Of a stretch of DNA of 64,000 nucleotides, positions 34,742 through 48,875 are shown one piece after another (position 1 is the first letter of the stretch; each line of letters starts with the position of its first letter). Below the pieces are notes generated by a model. The model was not told the origin of the DNA. It searched no databases and saw only the letters and a program-made list of their open reading frames with translations. The translations under genes and the position numbers were made by a program. Origin of the DNA: DASWIP01 sp036397635 (GTDB lineage: Bacteria; Actinomycetota; AC-67); NCBI GenBank assembly GCA_036397635.1, contig DASWIP010000012.1, positions 35,035 through 99,034 of the forward strand, in the 5' to 3' direction.

Positions 34742-34773
34742 ATCATGCCTTGACGTACCAGGGTACGTCAAGG
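34742..34773 (-). promoter_or_regulatory. Promoter with palindromic operator for the HTH-Clp-N gene
   Basis: A perfect inverted repeat CCTTGACGTACC-AG-GGTACGTCAAGG fills 34748-34773. Its left part on the minus strand supplies a -35 box TTGACG (34766-34771); 18 bp further on is a -10-like CATGAT (34742-34747), and the ATG is only 6 bases beyond. Start of transcription would fall at or next to the ATG, so the message is probably leaderless. The palindrome covers the -35 and spacer, a good place for a repressor. Confidence 0.65.
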
Positions 34774-34813
34774 ATATCTTGACAGTGGCGACACGCCCTG
34801 CGCGCCGGAGATG

Positions 34814-34847
34814 GCGATGGCCCCGGGAGGCGCCCCGGGGCCATCGC
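34814..34847 (-). terminator. 14-bp perfect hairpin after rpoC
   Basis: Arms GCGATGGCCCCGGG and CCCGGGGCCATCGC with a 6-base loop begin 14 bases after the rpoC stop. There is no T-tract on the minus strand, but GC-rich, U-poor hairpins often end transcription in actinobacteria. It separates rpoBC from the HTH-Clp-N gene. Confidence 0.7.
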
Positions 34848-34861
34848 AAGTGATGGTTCGG

Positions 34862-38782
<3,921 letters not shown>

Positions 38783-38785
38783 TCG

Positions 38786-42211
<3,426 letters not shown>

Positions 42212-42292
42212 ATCTGGTCTCCTCCCTCCAGGTGGACCGTGCTCACACCACGGGCACGCGAAAGCCCGAGTCAGTTGGTGGAAACGCGAAAG

Positions 42293-42320
42293 GGCAGGTT
42301 AGCAACTCCGCTAGCCTGCC
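42293..42320. terminator. Hairpin between rplL and rpoB (possible attenuator)
   Basis: An 11-bp stem with one mismatch, GGCAGGTTAGC-N6-GCTAGCCTGCC as written on the plus strand, lies in the 273-base gap between rplL and rpoB, which holds no gene. On the minus strand it is followed by CTTTCGCGTTTCC. A partial-readthrough attenuator is known at this place in E. coli. A -35-like TTGACG at 42320-42325 overlaps it, so an internal rpoB promoter is the alternative. A smaller stem, CCAGGGTAGCCCTGG, lies near 42359-42373. Confidence 0.4.
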
Positions 42321-42484
42321 GTCAAGAAGCGGCCCAGATCGATATAGATCAAGCGCCGCCAGGGTAGCCCTGGAGGGTGGAGCCGTCAATAGGTCTGGAC
42401 GGGTTCTTCCCGTTCTCTGGCCGGCTCCCGCCTTCCGGCTTCCGCCGTGCCCCGCCAGGGGCGCCCCCCCGGGGACCTCAGACC

Positions 42485-42865
42485 CTACTTGACCTCGACG
42501 GATGCTCCGGCGCCCTCGAGCTGCTCCTTGATCTTCTGAGCCTCCTCCTTGGGGATGTTCTCCTTGACTGGCTGCGGAGCGCCCTCGACCAGGTCTTTCG
42601 CCTCCTTCAGGCCCAGACTGGTGATCGCGCGCACCTCCTTGATGACGTTGATCTTCTTGTCCCCTGCGGCCGTGAGGACCACCGTGAACTCGGTCTGCTC
42701 CTCCTCGGCTTCGGCGGCAGCGGGTACGCCGGCGGCCGCAACCGCGACGGGTGCGGCCGCGGTGACCCCAAACTTGTCCTCGAACTTCGAGATGAAGTCG
42801 CTCAGCTCGAGCAGGTTCCACTCTGCGACGGCGTCGAGCACCTCATTGGCGGTGAGCTTGGCCAT
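42485..42865 (-). CDS. rplL: 50S ribosomal protein L7/L12
   Basis: L7/L12 forms the flexible stalk that recruits GTPase factors. The 126-residue product has an N-terminal dimerisation helix pair (LDAVAEWNLLELSDFISKFE), an Ala-rich hinge at about 36-52 and the factor-binding domain with KKINVIKEVRAITSLGLKEA and KDLVEGAPQPVKENIPKEEA. It follows rplJ by 12 bases. Confidence 0.97.
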   Translation of the reverse strand: MAKLTANEVLDAVAEWNLLELSDFISKFEDKFGVTAAAPVAVAAAGVPAAAEAEEEQTEFTVVLTAAGDKKINVIKEVRAITSLGLKEAKDLVEGAPQPVKENIPKEEAQKIKEQLEGAGASVEVK

Positions 42866-42877
42866 GACATTGTCCTC

Positions 42878-43672
42878 CTACTGCTCCGTCTCGTTTTCGT
42901 TCGTTCTCGGTTCGTCTTGAGAGCCTTCTGCTTCGCCATCCGGCTCGGCCGCCGGCGCCGCTGAAGCCTCCACCGGCTGTTCCTGGGTGCCCTCCGGCAC
43001 CGTTTCTCCCCCGGCTTCTCCCCCGGCTTCTCCCCCGGCCTCCGGCCCCGCAGCCTCAGGCGCCGCATCGCGGACAGCGTCGGTCGGCGCCTCGGGAAGC
43101 TTGTCTTTCAACTGGGCGAACAGCGCGCCCACCTGCTGGAGCGGGGCCGCGAACAGATACGCGACCTTCTGAAGTGGCGCCGCAAATAGGCCGGCGACCT
43201 TGGCCAGCATGACCTCGCGCGAGTCCAGGGCCGCAAGCGACTTCACATCCGCCTCGCTGAGCACCCGCCCCTCGAGCAACCCACCCTTCAGGATCAGGGT
43301 TGGGACCCGCTTGGCGAACTCCGCCAGCTTCTTGGCGGCGGTGACAACGTCGTCTTTGGCGAAGGCCACGGCGGTCGGACCGTCCAGCATCGGCTCGAGA
43401 TCCCCGAGCCCGAGATCCCGTACCGCGATCGTCGCCAGGGTGTTCTTGAAGACCTTGAAGTCGGCGCCGGCTTCCCGGAGTCCCGTCCGGAGCTCGGCGA
43501 GCTCACCGACGGTCATGCCCCGGTACTCGGTCAGGATGACTGCTGCGGCGCCATCGACGCGGCTCTTGAAATCCTGGACCGCGTCCACCTTCGCCTGCCG
43601 CGGCCCGTCGGGTGACACGCGTGGTCCGCCGAGCTTCTTGCTCGTCTGCGGAGGGCGTTTCGTCCTGGCCAC
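42878..43672 (-). CDS. rplJ: 50S ribosomal protein L10 with repeated stalk helix and acidic tail
   Basis: L10 anchors L7/L12 dimers to the ribosome. The 264-residue product is far longer than the usual 165-180. Residues 1-25 are a basic leader, about 26-160 the L10 core (ILTEYRGMTVGELAELRTGL, FKVFKNTLATIAVRD), and about 160-192 the stalk helix with the motif LFAAPLQ(K/Q)V twice and a third LFAQLKDK. Residues from about 196 form an Ala/Gly/Glu-rich tail with GGEA repeats. The start is GTG at 43672 behind AGAGGTGA, inside a helix predicted to block it. Confidence 0.95.
   Translation of the reverse strand: MARTKRPPQTSKKLGGPRVSPDGPRQAKVDAVQDFKSRVDGAAAVILTEYRGMTVGELAELRTGLREAGADFKVFKNTLATIAVRDLGLGDLEPMLDGPTAVAFAKDDVVTAAKKLAEFAKRVPTLILKGGLLEGRVLSEADVKSLAALDSREVMLAKVAGLFAAPLQKVAYLFAAPLQQVGALFAQLKDKLPEAPTDAVRDAAPEAAGPEAGGEAGGEAGGETVPEGTQEQPVEASAAPAAEPDGEAEGSQDEPRTNENETEQ
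43004..43039. repeat. 12-bp perfect tandem triplet within rplJ
   Basis: Three identical copies of TTCTCCCCCGGC (plus strand) encode the AGGE repeats of the L10 tail. Such perfect short repeats suggest recent slippage. Confidence 0.75.
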
Positions 43673-43801
43673 GCTTCACCTCTCACTCGGAACGAAAGAA
43701 ACGGCCGCCGAGGACAGGCGGCCGCTCCGGTGAAGCGTCCACTGAGCCTCGGGAGGCCCCTCAGGGCTTAAGCCGCAACGCGGCACCTCCTGTCTTCGGC
43801 G
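43671..43801 (-). ncRNA. L10 leader (ribosomal protein autoregulatory RNA element)
   Basis: The stretch between rplA and rplJ on the minus strand starts with CGAAGACAGGAGGTGCC, then CGGCTTAAGCCCTGAGGGG and CCTCCCGAGGCTC, the conserved pieces of the bacterial L10 leader, whose kink-turn is bound by the L10-L12 complex to repress rplJL. An attenuator hairpin follows at 43702-43724. In addition, ACGCTTCACC and GGTGAAGCGT (plus-strand 43671-43680 and 43729-43738) form a 10-bp helix that encloses the attenuator and covers the rplJ ribosome-binding site and start. Confidence 0.85.
43693..43724 (-). terminator. Attenuator terminator in the L10 leader
   Basis: On the minus strand a perfect 8-bp stem CGGCCGCC / GGCGGCCG with a 7-base loop is followed by TTTCTTTCG. 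It lies inside the rplJ leader, 21 bases before the ribosome-binding site, as expected for L10-controlled termination. Confidence 0.8.
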
Positions 43802-43807
43802 CGGGAA

Positions 43808-43836
43808 AGGATACGGGTCGACTGGCCGAGGGTCAA
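43808..43836 (-). promoter_or_regulatory. Promoter of rplJ-rplL
   Basis: On the minus strand a -35 box TTGACC (43831-43836) and a -10 box TATCCT (43808-43813) are separated by 17 bp. Transcription would start near 43801, exactly at the beginning of the L10 leader motif and just after the rplA stop. Confidence 0.75.
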
Positions 43837-43843
43837 TCGACCG

Positions 43844-44527
43844 CTACTCGGCGGCGACCTTCACTCCGGGGCCCATGGTCGACGAGATGGTAACGCCTTT
43901 GATGTACTTGCCTTTCGCTGCCGCCGGCTTCGCGCGCTTGATCTCGTCCAGGACCGCGATGAGGTTGGCCACCAGCGCGGGCTCCTCGAAGGACGCCTTC
44001 CCGATCGGCACGTGGACGTTCGCGCCCTTATCCACCCGATACTCGACCTTGCCAGCCTTGATCTCCCGGACCGCCTTGCCCACCTCGGGAGTCACCGTGC
44101 CGGTCTTCGGGTTGGGCATGAGCCCTCGAGGCCCGAGCACCTTCCCCAGACGCCCCACGACCGGCATCAGGTCAGGGGTTGCCACGGCCGCGTCGAAATC
44201 GAGGAAGCCCTCCTTCTCGATGCGCTCGGCGAGATCTTGCGCACCGACCACGTCCGCGCCGGCCTCGCGCGCCTCCTCCGCGGCCTCCCCCGCGGCGAAT
44301 ACCGCGACCCGGACGGTCTTGCCGGTCCCGTGCGGCAGCGAGACCGTGCCGCGCACCATCTGATCGGCCTTCCTGGGATCGACCCCGAGCCGGATCGCAA
44401 CGTCGATCGACTCGTCGAATCTCCGCTTGGACGCCTGTTTCACCAGCGAGACCGCGTCGGCCGGGTCGTAGGCCTTCAGCCGCTCGATCCTCGCCGCGGC
44501 CTCCTCGTACTTCTTGCTTCGCTTCAT
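43844..44527 (-). CDS. rplA: 50S ribosomal protein L1
   Basis: L1 forms the mobile stalk at the E site and represses its own operon in many bacteria. The 227-residue product starts MKRSKKYEEAAARIERLKAY, has TVSLPHGTGKTVRVAVFA and the signature LGKVLGPRGLMPNPKTGTVT. The C-terminal KGKYIKGVTISSTMGPGVKV is typical. It is 56 bases after rplK. Confidence 0.97.
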   Translation of the reverse strand: MKRSKKYEEAAARIERLKAYDPADAVSLVKQASKRRFDESIDVAIRLGVDPRKADQMVRGTVSLPHGTGKTVRVAVFAAGEAAEEAREAGADVVGAQDLAERIEKEGFLDFDAAVATPDLMPVVGRLGKVLGPRGLMPNPKTGTVTPEVGKAVREIKAGKVEYRVDKGANVHVPIGKASFEEPALVANLIAVLDEIKRAKPAAAKGKYIKGVTISSTMGPGVKVAAE

Positions 44528-44583
44528 CGGTGCCTCCTGTGGTCAACGGCGAGCGTAGAACCCGCCTCCCACGCCTGGGATGG

Positions 44584-45021
44584 TTAGTCGGTGACGGTGA
44601 CGCCCATCGAGCGAGCCGTGCCTTCGACGATCTTCATCGCGCCCTCGATGTCGTTCGCATTGAGATCTGGCATCTTCGTCTCGGCGATCTCCCGCACCGC
44701 TGCTCGAGAGATAGTGCCCACTTTGGTCCGGTTCGGCTCGCCGGACCCCTTCTCGATTCCGGCCTTCTGCTTGATCAGCACGGAGGCCGGCGGCGTCTTG
44801 GTCACGAAGGTGAAGGTGCGATCTTCGTAGATCGTGATCTCTGCGGGGATGATCGTTCCGGACTGTGACTGCGTCTCGGCGTTATACGCCTTGCAGAAGT
44901 CCATGATGTTGATCCCGTGCGGCCCCAAGGCCGTTCCAACCGGTGGCGCGGGTGTGGCCTGGCCTGCAGGGATCTGCAATTTCACCATCGCGAGGATCTT
45001 TTTCTTCTTCTTGGGGGGCAT
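44584..45021 (-). CDS. rplK: 50S ribosomal protein L11
   Basis: L11 forms the GTPase-associated centre and is the target region of thiostrepton. The 145-residue product has a basic leader MPPKKKKKILAMVK, the proline-rich IPAGQATPAPPVGTALGPHG, and the C-terminal RNA-binding KVGTISRAAVREIAETKMPD. It is 9 bases downstream of nusG. Confidence 0.97.
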   Translation of the reverse strand: MPPKKKKKILAMVKLQIPAGQATPAPPVGTALGPHGINIMDFCKAYNAETQSQSGTIIPAEITIYEDRTFTFVTKTPPASVLIKQKAGIEKGSGEPNRTKVGTISRAAVREIAETKMPDLNANDIEGAMKIVEGTARSMGVTVTD

Positions 45022-45030
45022 CCCGTCTCC

Positions 45031-45993
45031 TTAGACCTTCGCAACCTGATCGAACCCGAGCTCGACCGGCGTCTCCCGGCCGAAGATGTTGACCAGGACC
45101 TTCAGCTTCGACCTGTCGAGATCGATCTCCGAGACGACGCCCTGGAAGTTGGCGAATGGACCCGTGGTGACTCGGACGGGGTCGTTGACCTGCCACTCGG
45201 GGCGAGGACGAGGCCGCTCTTCTTCGGCAGCTGCGCCGCGCTGCAGGATCCGATCGACTTCGACTTCGGACAGGGGGATCGGCTTGTTCGCCGATCCGAC
45301 GAATCCCGTCACTCCGGGGGTGTTGCGAACGACGTACCAAGAGTCATCGTCGAGATCCATGCGCACGAGCAGGTAACCGGGAAAGACCTTCCGCTGCACG
45401 ACCTGCTTCTTCCCGCCCTTCATCTCGACCACGTCTTCCATCGGGATGACGACCTCGTAGATGCGGTCCTCCATGTTCATCGAGATGATCCGCGTTTCGA
45501 GGTTCGCCTTCACCTTGTTCTCGTAACCCGCGTAGGTGTGGACGACGAACCACTCACCGGGCTGCCACGCGAGCAGCGCCGCGGTTTCCGCGTCGATCTC
45601 CTCCTCGTCCGCCGCAGGCTCCTCATCTGCCGAGCCCTCGACCTCGGCCACGGGCTCCTCAACCGCTTCGGCGACAGGCTCCTCGACCTCTTCGGCCACA
45701 GGCTCCTCGACCTCTTCAGCTACCGTCTCCTCGACATCTTCGGCCGCTTCGGCCGCAGGCTCCTCGACCTCTTCAGCCGCAGTCGGCTCAGCTGCGGCCT
45801 CCACCGGTTCCGCTGAGGTCTCGGACGTCTCGGTGGGCTCGGCCACCGGTGCGGAGTCCCCCGATGCGGAGTCCCCCGATGTTTCGGGCGTTCGAGGCTC
45901 ACCCGATCCGTTCATCTCATCGGCCTGCGGGTCGTCTTCCTCGGATGTCGAAGGGCGCGTCTGATCCACGTCATTCCTTTGGGAGTTATCCAT
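45031..45993 (-). CDS. nusG: Transcription elongation factor NusG with long acidic N-terminal extension
   Basis: NusG binds RNA polymerase and links it to the ribosome or Rho. The core is at residues 147-320: NGN domain starting EWFVVHTYAGYENKVKANLE with the FPGYLLVRMDLDDDSWYVVR strand, then the KOW domain (VRVTTGPFANFQGVVSEI). In front lies a 146-residue Glu/Ala/Ser/Pro-rich extension with VEEPVAE repeats. Other actinobacteria also have acidic NusG extensions but often shorter. An internal ATG at 45915 could give a shorter form. It follows secE by 24 bases. Confidence 0.96.
   Translation of the reverse strand: MDNSQRNDVDQTRPSTSEEDDPQADEMNGSGEPRTPETSGDSASGDSAPVAEPTETSETSAEPVEAAAEPTAAEEVEEPAAEAAEDVEETVAEEVEEPVAEEVEEPVAEAVEEPVAEVEGSADEEPAADEEEIDAETAALLAWQPGEWFVVHTYAGYENKVKANLETRIISMNMEDRIYEVVIPMEDVVEMKGGKKQVVQRKVFPGYLLVRMDLDDDSWYVVRNTPGVTGFVGSANKPIPLSEVEVDRILQRGAAAEEERPRPRPEWQVNDPVRVTTGPFANFQGVVSEIDLDRSKLKVLVNIFGRETPVELGFDQVAKV
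45674..45778. repeat. 24-bp imperfect tandem repeat within nusG
   Basis: Units of 24 bp with core CAGGCTCCTCGACCTCTTC recur at 45674, 45698 and 45722 and, after a 9-base insertion, at 45755. They encode the VEEPVAEE octads of the NusG acidic extension on the minus strand. Confidence 0.75.
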
Positions 45994-46017
45994 CTGGATA
46001 GGTCGTGACCGTTCAGC

Positions 46018-46335
46018 CTAGCCGGACCCGTAGAAATAGAGCAGCCCACGAGCGAACACGAAGTCGAGCGCGAAGACGATCGTGGTAACGAATGTGACGC
46101 TGACCAGCACGACGACCGTGTACGTGAGGACCTCGGTGCGTGTCGGCCAAGAGACCTTCCTCAGTTCCTGTCTGACCTCTTTCAGGAAGCGGCGCCAACG
46201 CTTCAGACGTCCTTCGCGCTTGACCTCCTGAACCGCGCGCGCCTTGGTGGCCTGCTTGAGCTCGACGGTGCGCTGTCGAGTTTTCTCAGCCTGCGCTTCC
46301 TGTTTGGCCAGCAGCCTTTTCGTCGCTCGATTCAT
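46018..46335 (-). CDS. secE: Protein translocase subunit SecE
   Basis: SecE clamps SecY in the secretion channel. The 105-residue product has one amphipathic helix (RFLKEVRQELRKVSWPTRTE, the SecE signature) followed by a single membrane segment at about 75-97 and an extra basic N-terminal region of about 45 residues. I placed the start at ATG 46335; the longer open frame to 46431 would run into the tRNA-Trp gene. It precedes nusG. Confidence 0.94.
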   Translation of the reverse strand: MNRATKRLLAKQEAQAEKTRQRTVELKQATKARAVQEVKREGRLKRWRRFLKEVRQELRKVSWPTRTEVLTYTVVVLVSVTFVTTIVFALDFVFARGLLYFYGSG

Positions 46336-46404
46336 GACCCTCGACGCCCATCGCGAACGGGCTCTCTCATGCGTGAGCCGCGGACGATCCGCGACCTGCT
46401 GTCG

Positions 46405-46477
46405 CAGGGCCGGAGGGACTCGAACCCCCAACCCCCGGTTTTGGAGACCGGTGCTCTGCCAGTTGAGCTACGGCCCT
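46405..46477 (-). tRNA. trnW: tRNA-Trp (anticodon CCA)
   Basis: The 73-base cloverleaf has the acceptor stem AGGGCCG / CGGCCCT, the D-arm GCTC-AGAGC, the anticodon stem CCGGT / ACCGG with loop CTCCAAA, and the T-arm with TTCGAGT. The discriminator is G and no CCA is encoded. The tRNA-Trp-secE-nusG order is widely conserved. Confidence 0.95.
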
Positions 46478-46516
46478 CCGGGTTCGGGGAATCATCCCTC
46501 CCCCCGAAACCGAGCC

Positions 46517-46546
46517 AGTATACGGGGGGCCGCGGAGGAGTGTAAA
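46517..46546 (-). promoter_or_regulatory. Promoter of tRNA-Trp-secE-nusG
   Basis: On the minus strand a -35 box TTTACA (46541-46546) and a -10 box TATACT (46517-46522), each matching five of six consensus bases, are separated by 18 bp. Transcription would start near 46510, about 33 bases before the tRNA. A second, weaker pair (TTGACC at 46561-46566 and TACACT at 46539-46544) overlaps it. Confidence 0.7.
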
Positions 46547-46593
46547 GCGAAGCAGCATGCGGTCAAGCCTCTGGCCAGCACAAACGCGCAGGA

Positions 46594-47004
46594 CTAGCTG
46601 GTTACCGGCTGACCAGCCACCCGCCGGCCTCGGATCGCGCGCCATAAGGCGTACGCGGTCCCGGCCGCGACCAGCGCCGTTGCCCCGGCCTGGGCGATGA
46701 CCTCGCGATTCTCCTGGACGAGGCGCATAAGCTCTGGCGCCACGTTCGGGGGGACGATCGGGGGGATCAGGCGGCGCCTCGGTTCGCTCACGCTCTCGAG
46801 AACTGTGTCGAGCAGCATCGGGGGCGGCTCCAGAGGGCGTTCGGTCAGGGACCGAAGGCCGGTGGTCACGCGCTCGAGCTGCTCGACCTCGGACCGGCAG
46901 ACCGTGCAGCCGGCGAGGTGCCGTGCGACCGCCCGCGTCGTGTCCTGCCTCAGGTCGCCGCCGGCGTACCCGGGCAGATATGCGCTTGCCTGTTCACATC
47001 TCAT
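46594..47004 (-). CDS. Putative anti-sigma factor (zinc-finger, single membrane segment)
   Basis: The 136-residue protein has a zinc-binding anti-sigma pattern at its N-terminus (C3, H29, C33, C36 in the HxxxCxxC arrangement HLAGCTVC), a Pro-rich middle and one membrane segment at about 103-123. It most likely holds the ECF sigma factor encoded just upstream; the two overlap by 4 bp. The outer part is very short, so the signal must be sensed at or in the membrane or through redox effects on zinc. Which signal is unknown. Confidence 0.8.
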   Translation of the reverse strand: MRCEQASAYLPGYAGGDLRQDTTRAVARHLAGCTVCRSEVEQLERVTTGLRSLTERPLEPPPMLLDTVLESVSEPRRRLIPPIVPPNVAPELMRLVQENREVIAQAGATALVAAGTAYALWRAIRGRRVAGQPVTS

Positions 47005-47567
47005 GATGGCGTCCGCTTCCTCTTCGCCAGCGGGACGACCACTCCTGCGCTGGCCAGCTCGTCCGCCAAGCGCTGCCGCGCCCGGAACAGCCGCACCTTG
47101 ACCGCGCCTTCGGTCGTCCTCATCTCCTTCGCTATCTCCTCGCAGGTCCAGCCGTACACATCTTTCAGCACCACCGCCGCCCGCTGGGCGGGCGAGAGCT
47201 TCACCAGCGCCCGCTCCAAAGCATCCGCGTCGGCATGTGCATCGCTGCCGTCACTAACCGTCGCCTCCCGCACGTCACGCGGATCCATGAGGATCCCGGC
47301 TCGACCCCGGCGTTTCAGATGGGTCATCGCCGTGTTCGCCGTGATCCGGTAGAGCCAGGTCCCGGCGTTCGCATCACCGCGGAACGTCCGGAGCCCGCGC
47401 CAGACCCGTACGTAGACATCCTGTGTGACGTCCGCGGCATCGTCGGCGCTGCCCATCAGACGGTAGGCCATCGAATAGACCGTCCGATGGGTCAAGCGCA
47501 CCAGTTCATCGAATGCGCCCGGTTCACCGCGCTGACAGGCCTCGACGAGCTCCCGCGGAACGTACAA
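47001..47567 (-). CDS. ECF-family RNA polymerase sigma factor
   Basis: The 188-residue product has sigma region 2 (YSMAYRLMGSADDAADVTQD and VYVRVWRGLRTF) and region 4 (LSPAQRAAVVLKDVYGWTCE then EIAKEMRTTEGAVKVRLFRA). I chose a TTG start at 47567, 6 bases after GGAGG; no ATG or GTG gives a sensible N-terminus. It is coupled to a zinc-finger anti-sigma gene and divergent from a small lipoprotein gene, which may be a target. Confidence 0.9.
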   Translation of the reverse strand: MYVPRELVEACQRGEPGAFDELVRLTHRTVYSMAYRLMGSADDAADVTQDVYVRVWRGLRTFRGDANAGTWLYRITANTAMTHLKRRGRAGILMDPRDVREATVSDGSDAHADADALERALVKLSPAQRAAVVLKDVYGWTCEEIAKEMRTTEGAVKVRLFRARQRLADELASAGVVVPLAKRKRTPS

Positions 47568-47640
47568 ACAAGACCTCCATCTCTCCGACCTCCGGCGACC
47601 GGCGCCGGTTACATGGCCAAAGGTCTTATCCTCATGCCCG

Positions 47641-47928
47641 ATGGTACGCCTGCGCTCCCTGATGGTCGCATCTCTGCTCACCCTGGCCTTCGGATGCAGC
47701 GGAGGCGCTGCGCGTCCGCCGGCCGATCCCATCCAAGGGCTGATCGTGAGCATCGAGGGGATGACGATGACCGTCGAGATCGGGGGCGGGGAACGATACT
47801 CGTTCACGATCTCGGATCCCACGGTGCCCCTGGAGCACCTTCGGGAGCACATGGTCCAGCGGCTGCCCGTCTCGGTCGATTGGGATGGAACGGACGAGCT
47901 GGTCGCGCGGGTCATCGCCGATGCGTAA
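47641..47928 (+). CDS. Small putative lipoprotein
   Basis: The 95-residue product has a hydrophobic leader (about 5-18) ending in LTLAFGCSGGAA, a lipobox-like cysteine at residue 19 with an imperfect preceding triplet. The mature part is small, acidic and predicted beta-rich (MTMTVEIGGGERYSFTISD). I recognise no family. It is divergent from the ECF sigma gene, 73 bases apart, so its expression may depend on that sigma factor. Its stop touches the end of the convergent glycosyltransferase gene. Confidence 0.6.
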   Translation: MVRLRSLMVASLLTLAFGCSGGAARPPADPIQGLIVSIEGMTMTVEIGGGERYSFTISDPTVPLEHLREHMVQRLPVSVDWDGTDELVARVIADA

Positions 47929-48828
47929 TCAGGCCAGCAGGTCTGCCCGGTCCCTCCACCGGTCGAGGAAGACCCGGTGGTTGCGCTTGGAACGACGGGC
48001 CCGCTCTTCCTCGTCGAGCGCCTCCCAGCCGCGATGAGCGTGCCGAACAACCGGCAGCGGCACGACGCGAGCCCGTCCACCCTGGGCCCGCAGAGAGAAG
48101 GAGAGGTCGATGTCAGCATTGCGGTACCAGGTGAACCGTTCGTTCACAAGGCCGGAGGCCGCAAGCTTCTCGCGCCCGGTCGCGAGCAGGTAGCCCTCGA
48201 TCGCCGCCGCGTCGGGTCCATCGGCCTCCCGCCAGGACATCAGATCCTCGCTGACCAAACCGAACGGTCCGGCGACCGCGACCGCCGGATCGGCCAAGGC
48301 TGCGGCCAGCGGCGACAGGATGTCCCCGTTCGGCTCGATCGACAGATCGGTCAGCGCGACGAGCGCCCCGCGCGAGCACCGCAACCCGACGTTGCGTGCC
48401 GCCGCCCAGCCGAGCTCGCCGTTCAGGTGCAAGCAGCGGACCCAGGGCCTCGGCTTCGCGAGCGTCTCGATGCGCTGAGCGTCCTGTGATCCGTTGTCGA
48501 GCACGACGACCTCGGCGCGCCGGGTGTCGTTGTGACGCTCGAAACCGCGCAGGAAACGTTCGAGGTCGTCGGGGAATCCCTCGTAGAGCAGATGGAGCGA
48601 CCAGTCCAACGTCGGCGGGGCCCCAAGCTCATCGGGGATCGATCCAGGATCGAGCAGCTCGAATGCCGGCTTCGGGTCGACCGTCGCACCGCCCGGCGCG
48701 TCCTGGACGACGAAGCCGAGCTCATCGATCTGGTCCCGCAACGCATCGGCGCGGACGTAGTCCTTGACGGCGCGGGCTGCGTCGCGCTGCTCGAGCAGCT
48801 CGCGCACGCGCTCCGGGACCTCGCTCAT
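47929..48828 (-). CDS. CysRS-tail-like domain fused to a family 2 glycosyltransferase-like domain
   Basis: The 299-residue protein has two parts. Residues about 1-50 (VRELLEQRDAARAVKDYVRA and ADALRDQIDELGFVVQDAPG) closely resemble the C-terminal end of cysteinyl-tRNA synthetases. Residues from about 75 look like a GT-A glycosyltransferase: VVVLDNGSQD, then AARNVGLRCSRGALVALTD, and a WYRNADIDLSFSLRAQGG segment in the acceptor region. The metal-binding position after VALT reads DLS rather than a clear DxD. Substrate unknown. It is not part of a cell-wall cluster here. Confidence 0.75.
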   Translation of the reverse strand: MSEVPERVRELLEQRDAARAVKDYVRADALRDQIDELGFVVQDAPGGATVDPKPAFELLDPGSIPDELGAPPTLDWSLHLLYEGFPDDLERFLRGFERHNDTRRAEVVVLDNGSQDAQRIETLAKPRPWVRCLHLNGELGWAAARNVGLRCSRGALVALTDLSIEPNGDILSPLAAALADPAVAVAGPFGLVSEDLMSWREADGPDAAAIEGYLLATGREKLAASGLVNERFTWYRNADIDLSFSLRAQGGRARVVPLPVVRHAHRGWEALDEEERARRSKRNHRVFLDRWRDRADLLA

Positions 48829-48875
48829 GTGCTATCCGCGTCGACGATCGCCGGTGATGCCGGGATCGCCGCCTC

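Noticed and set aside
46336..46431. Longer N-terminus for secE
   Set aside because: It would overlap the tRNA-Trp gene; the ATG at 46335 gives a normal SecE.
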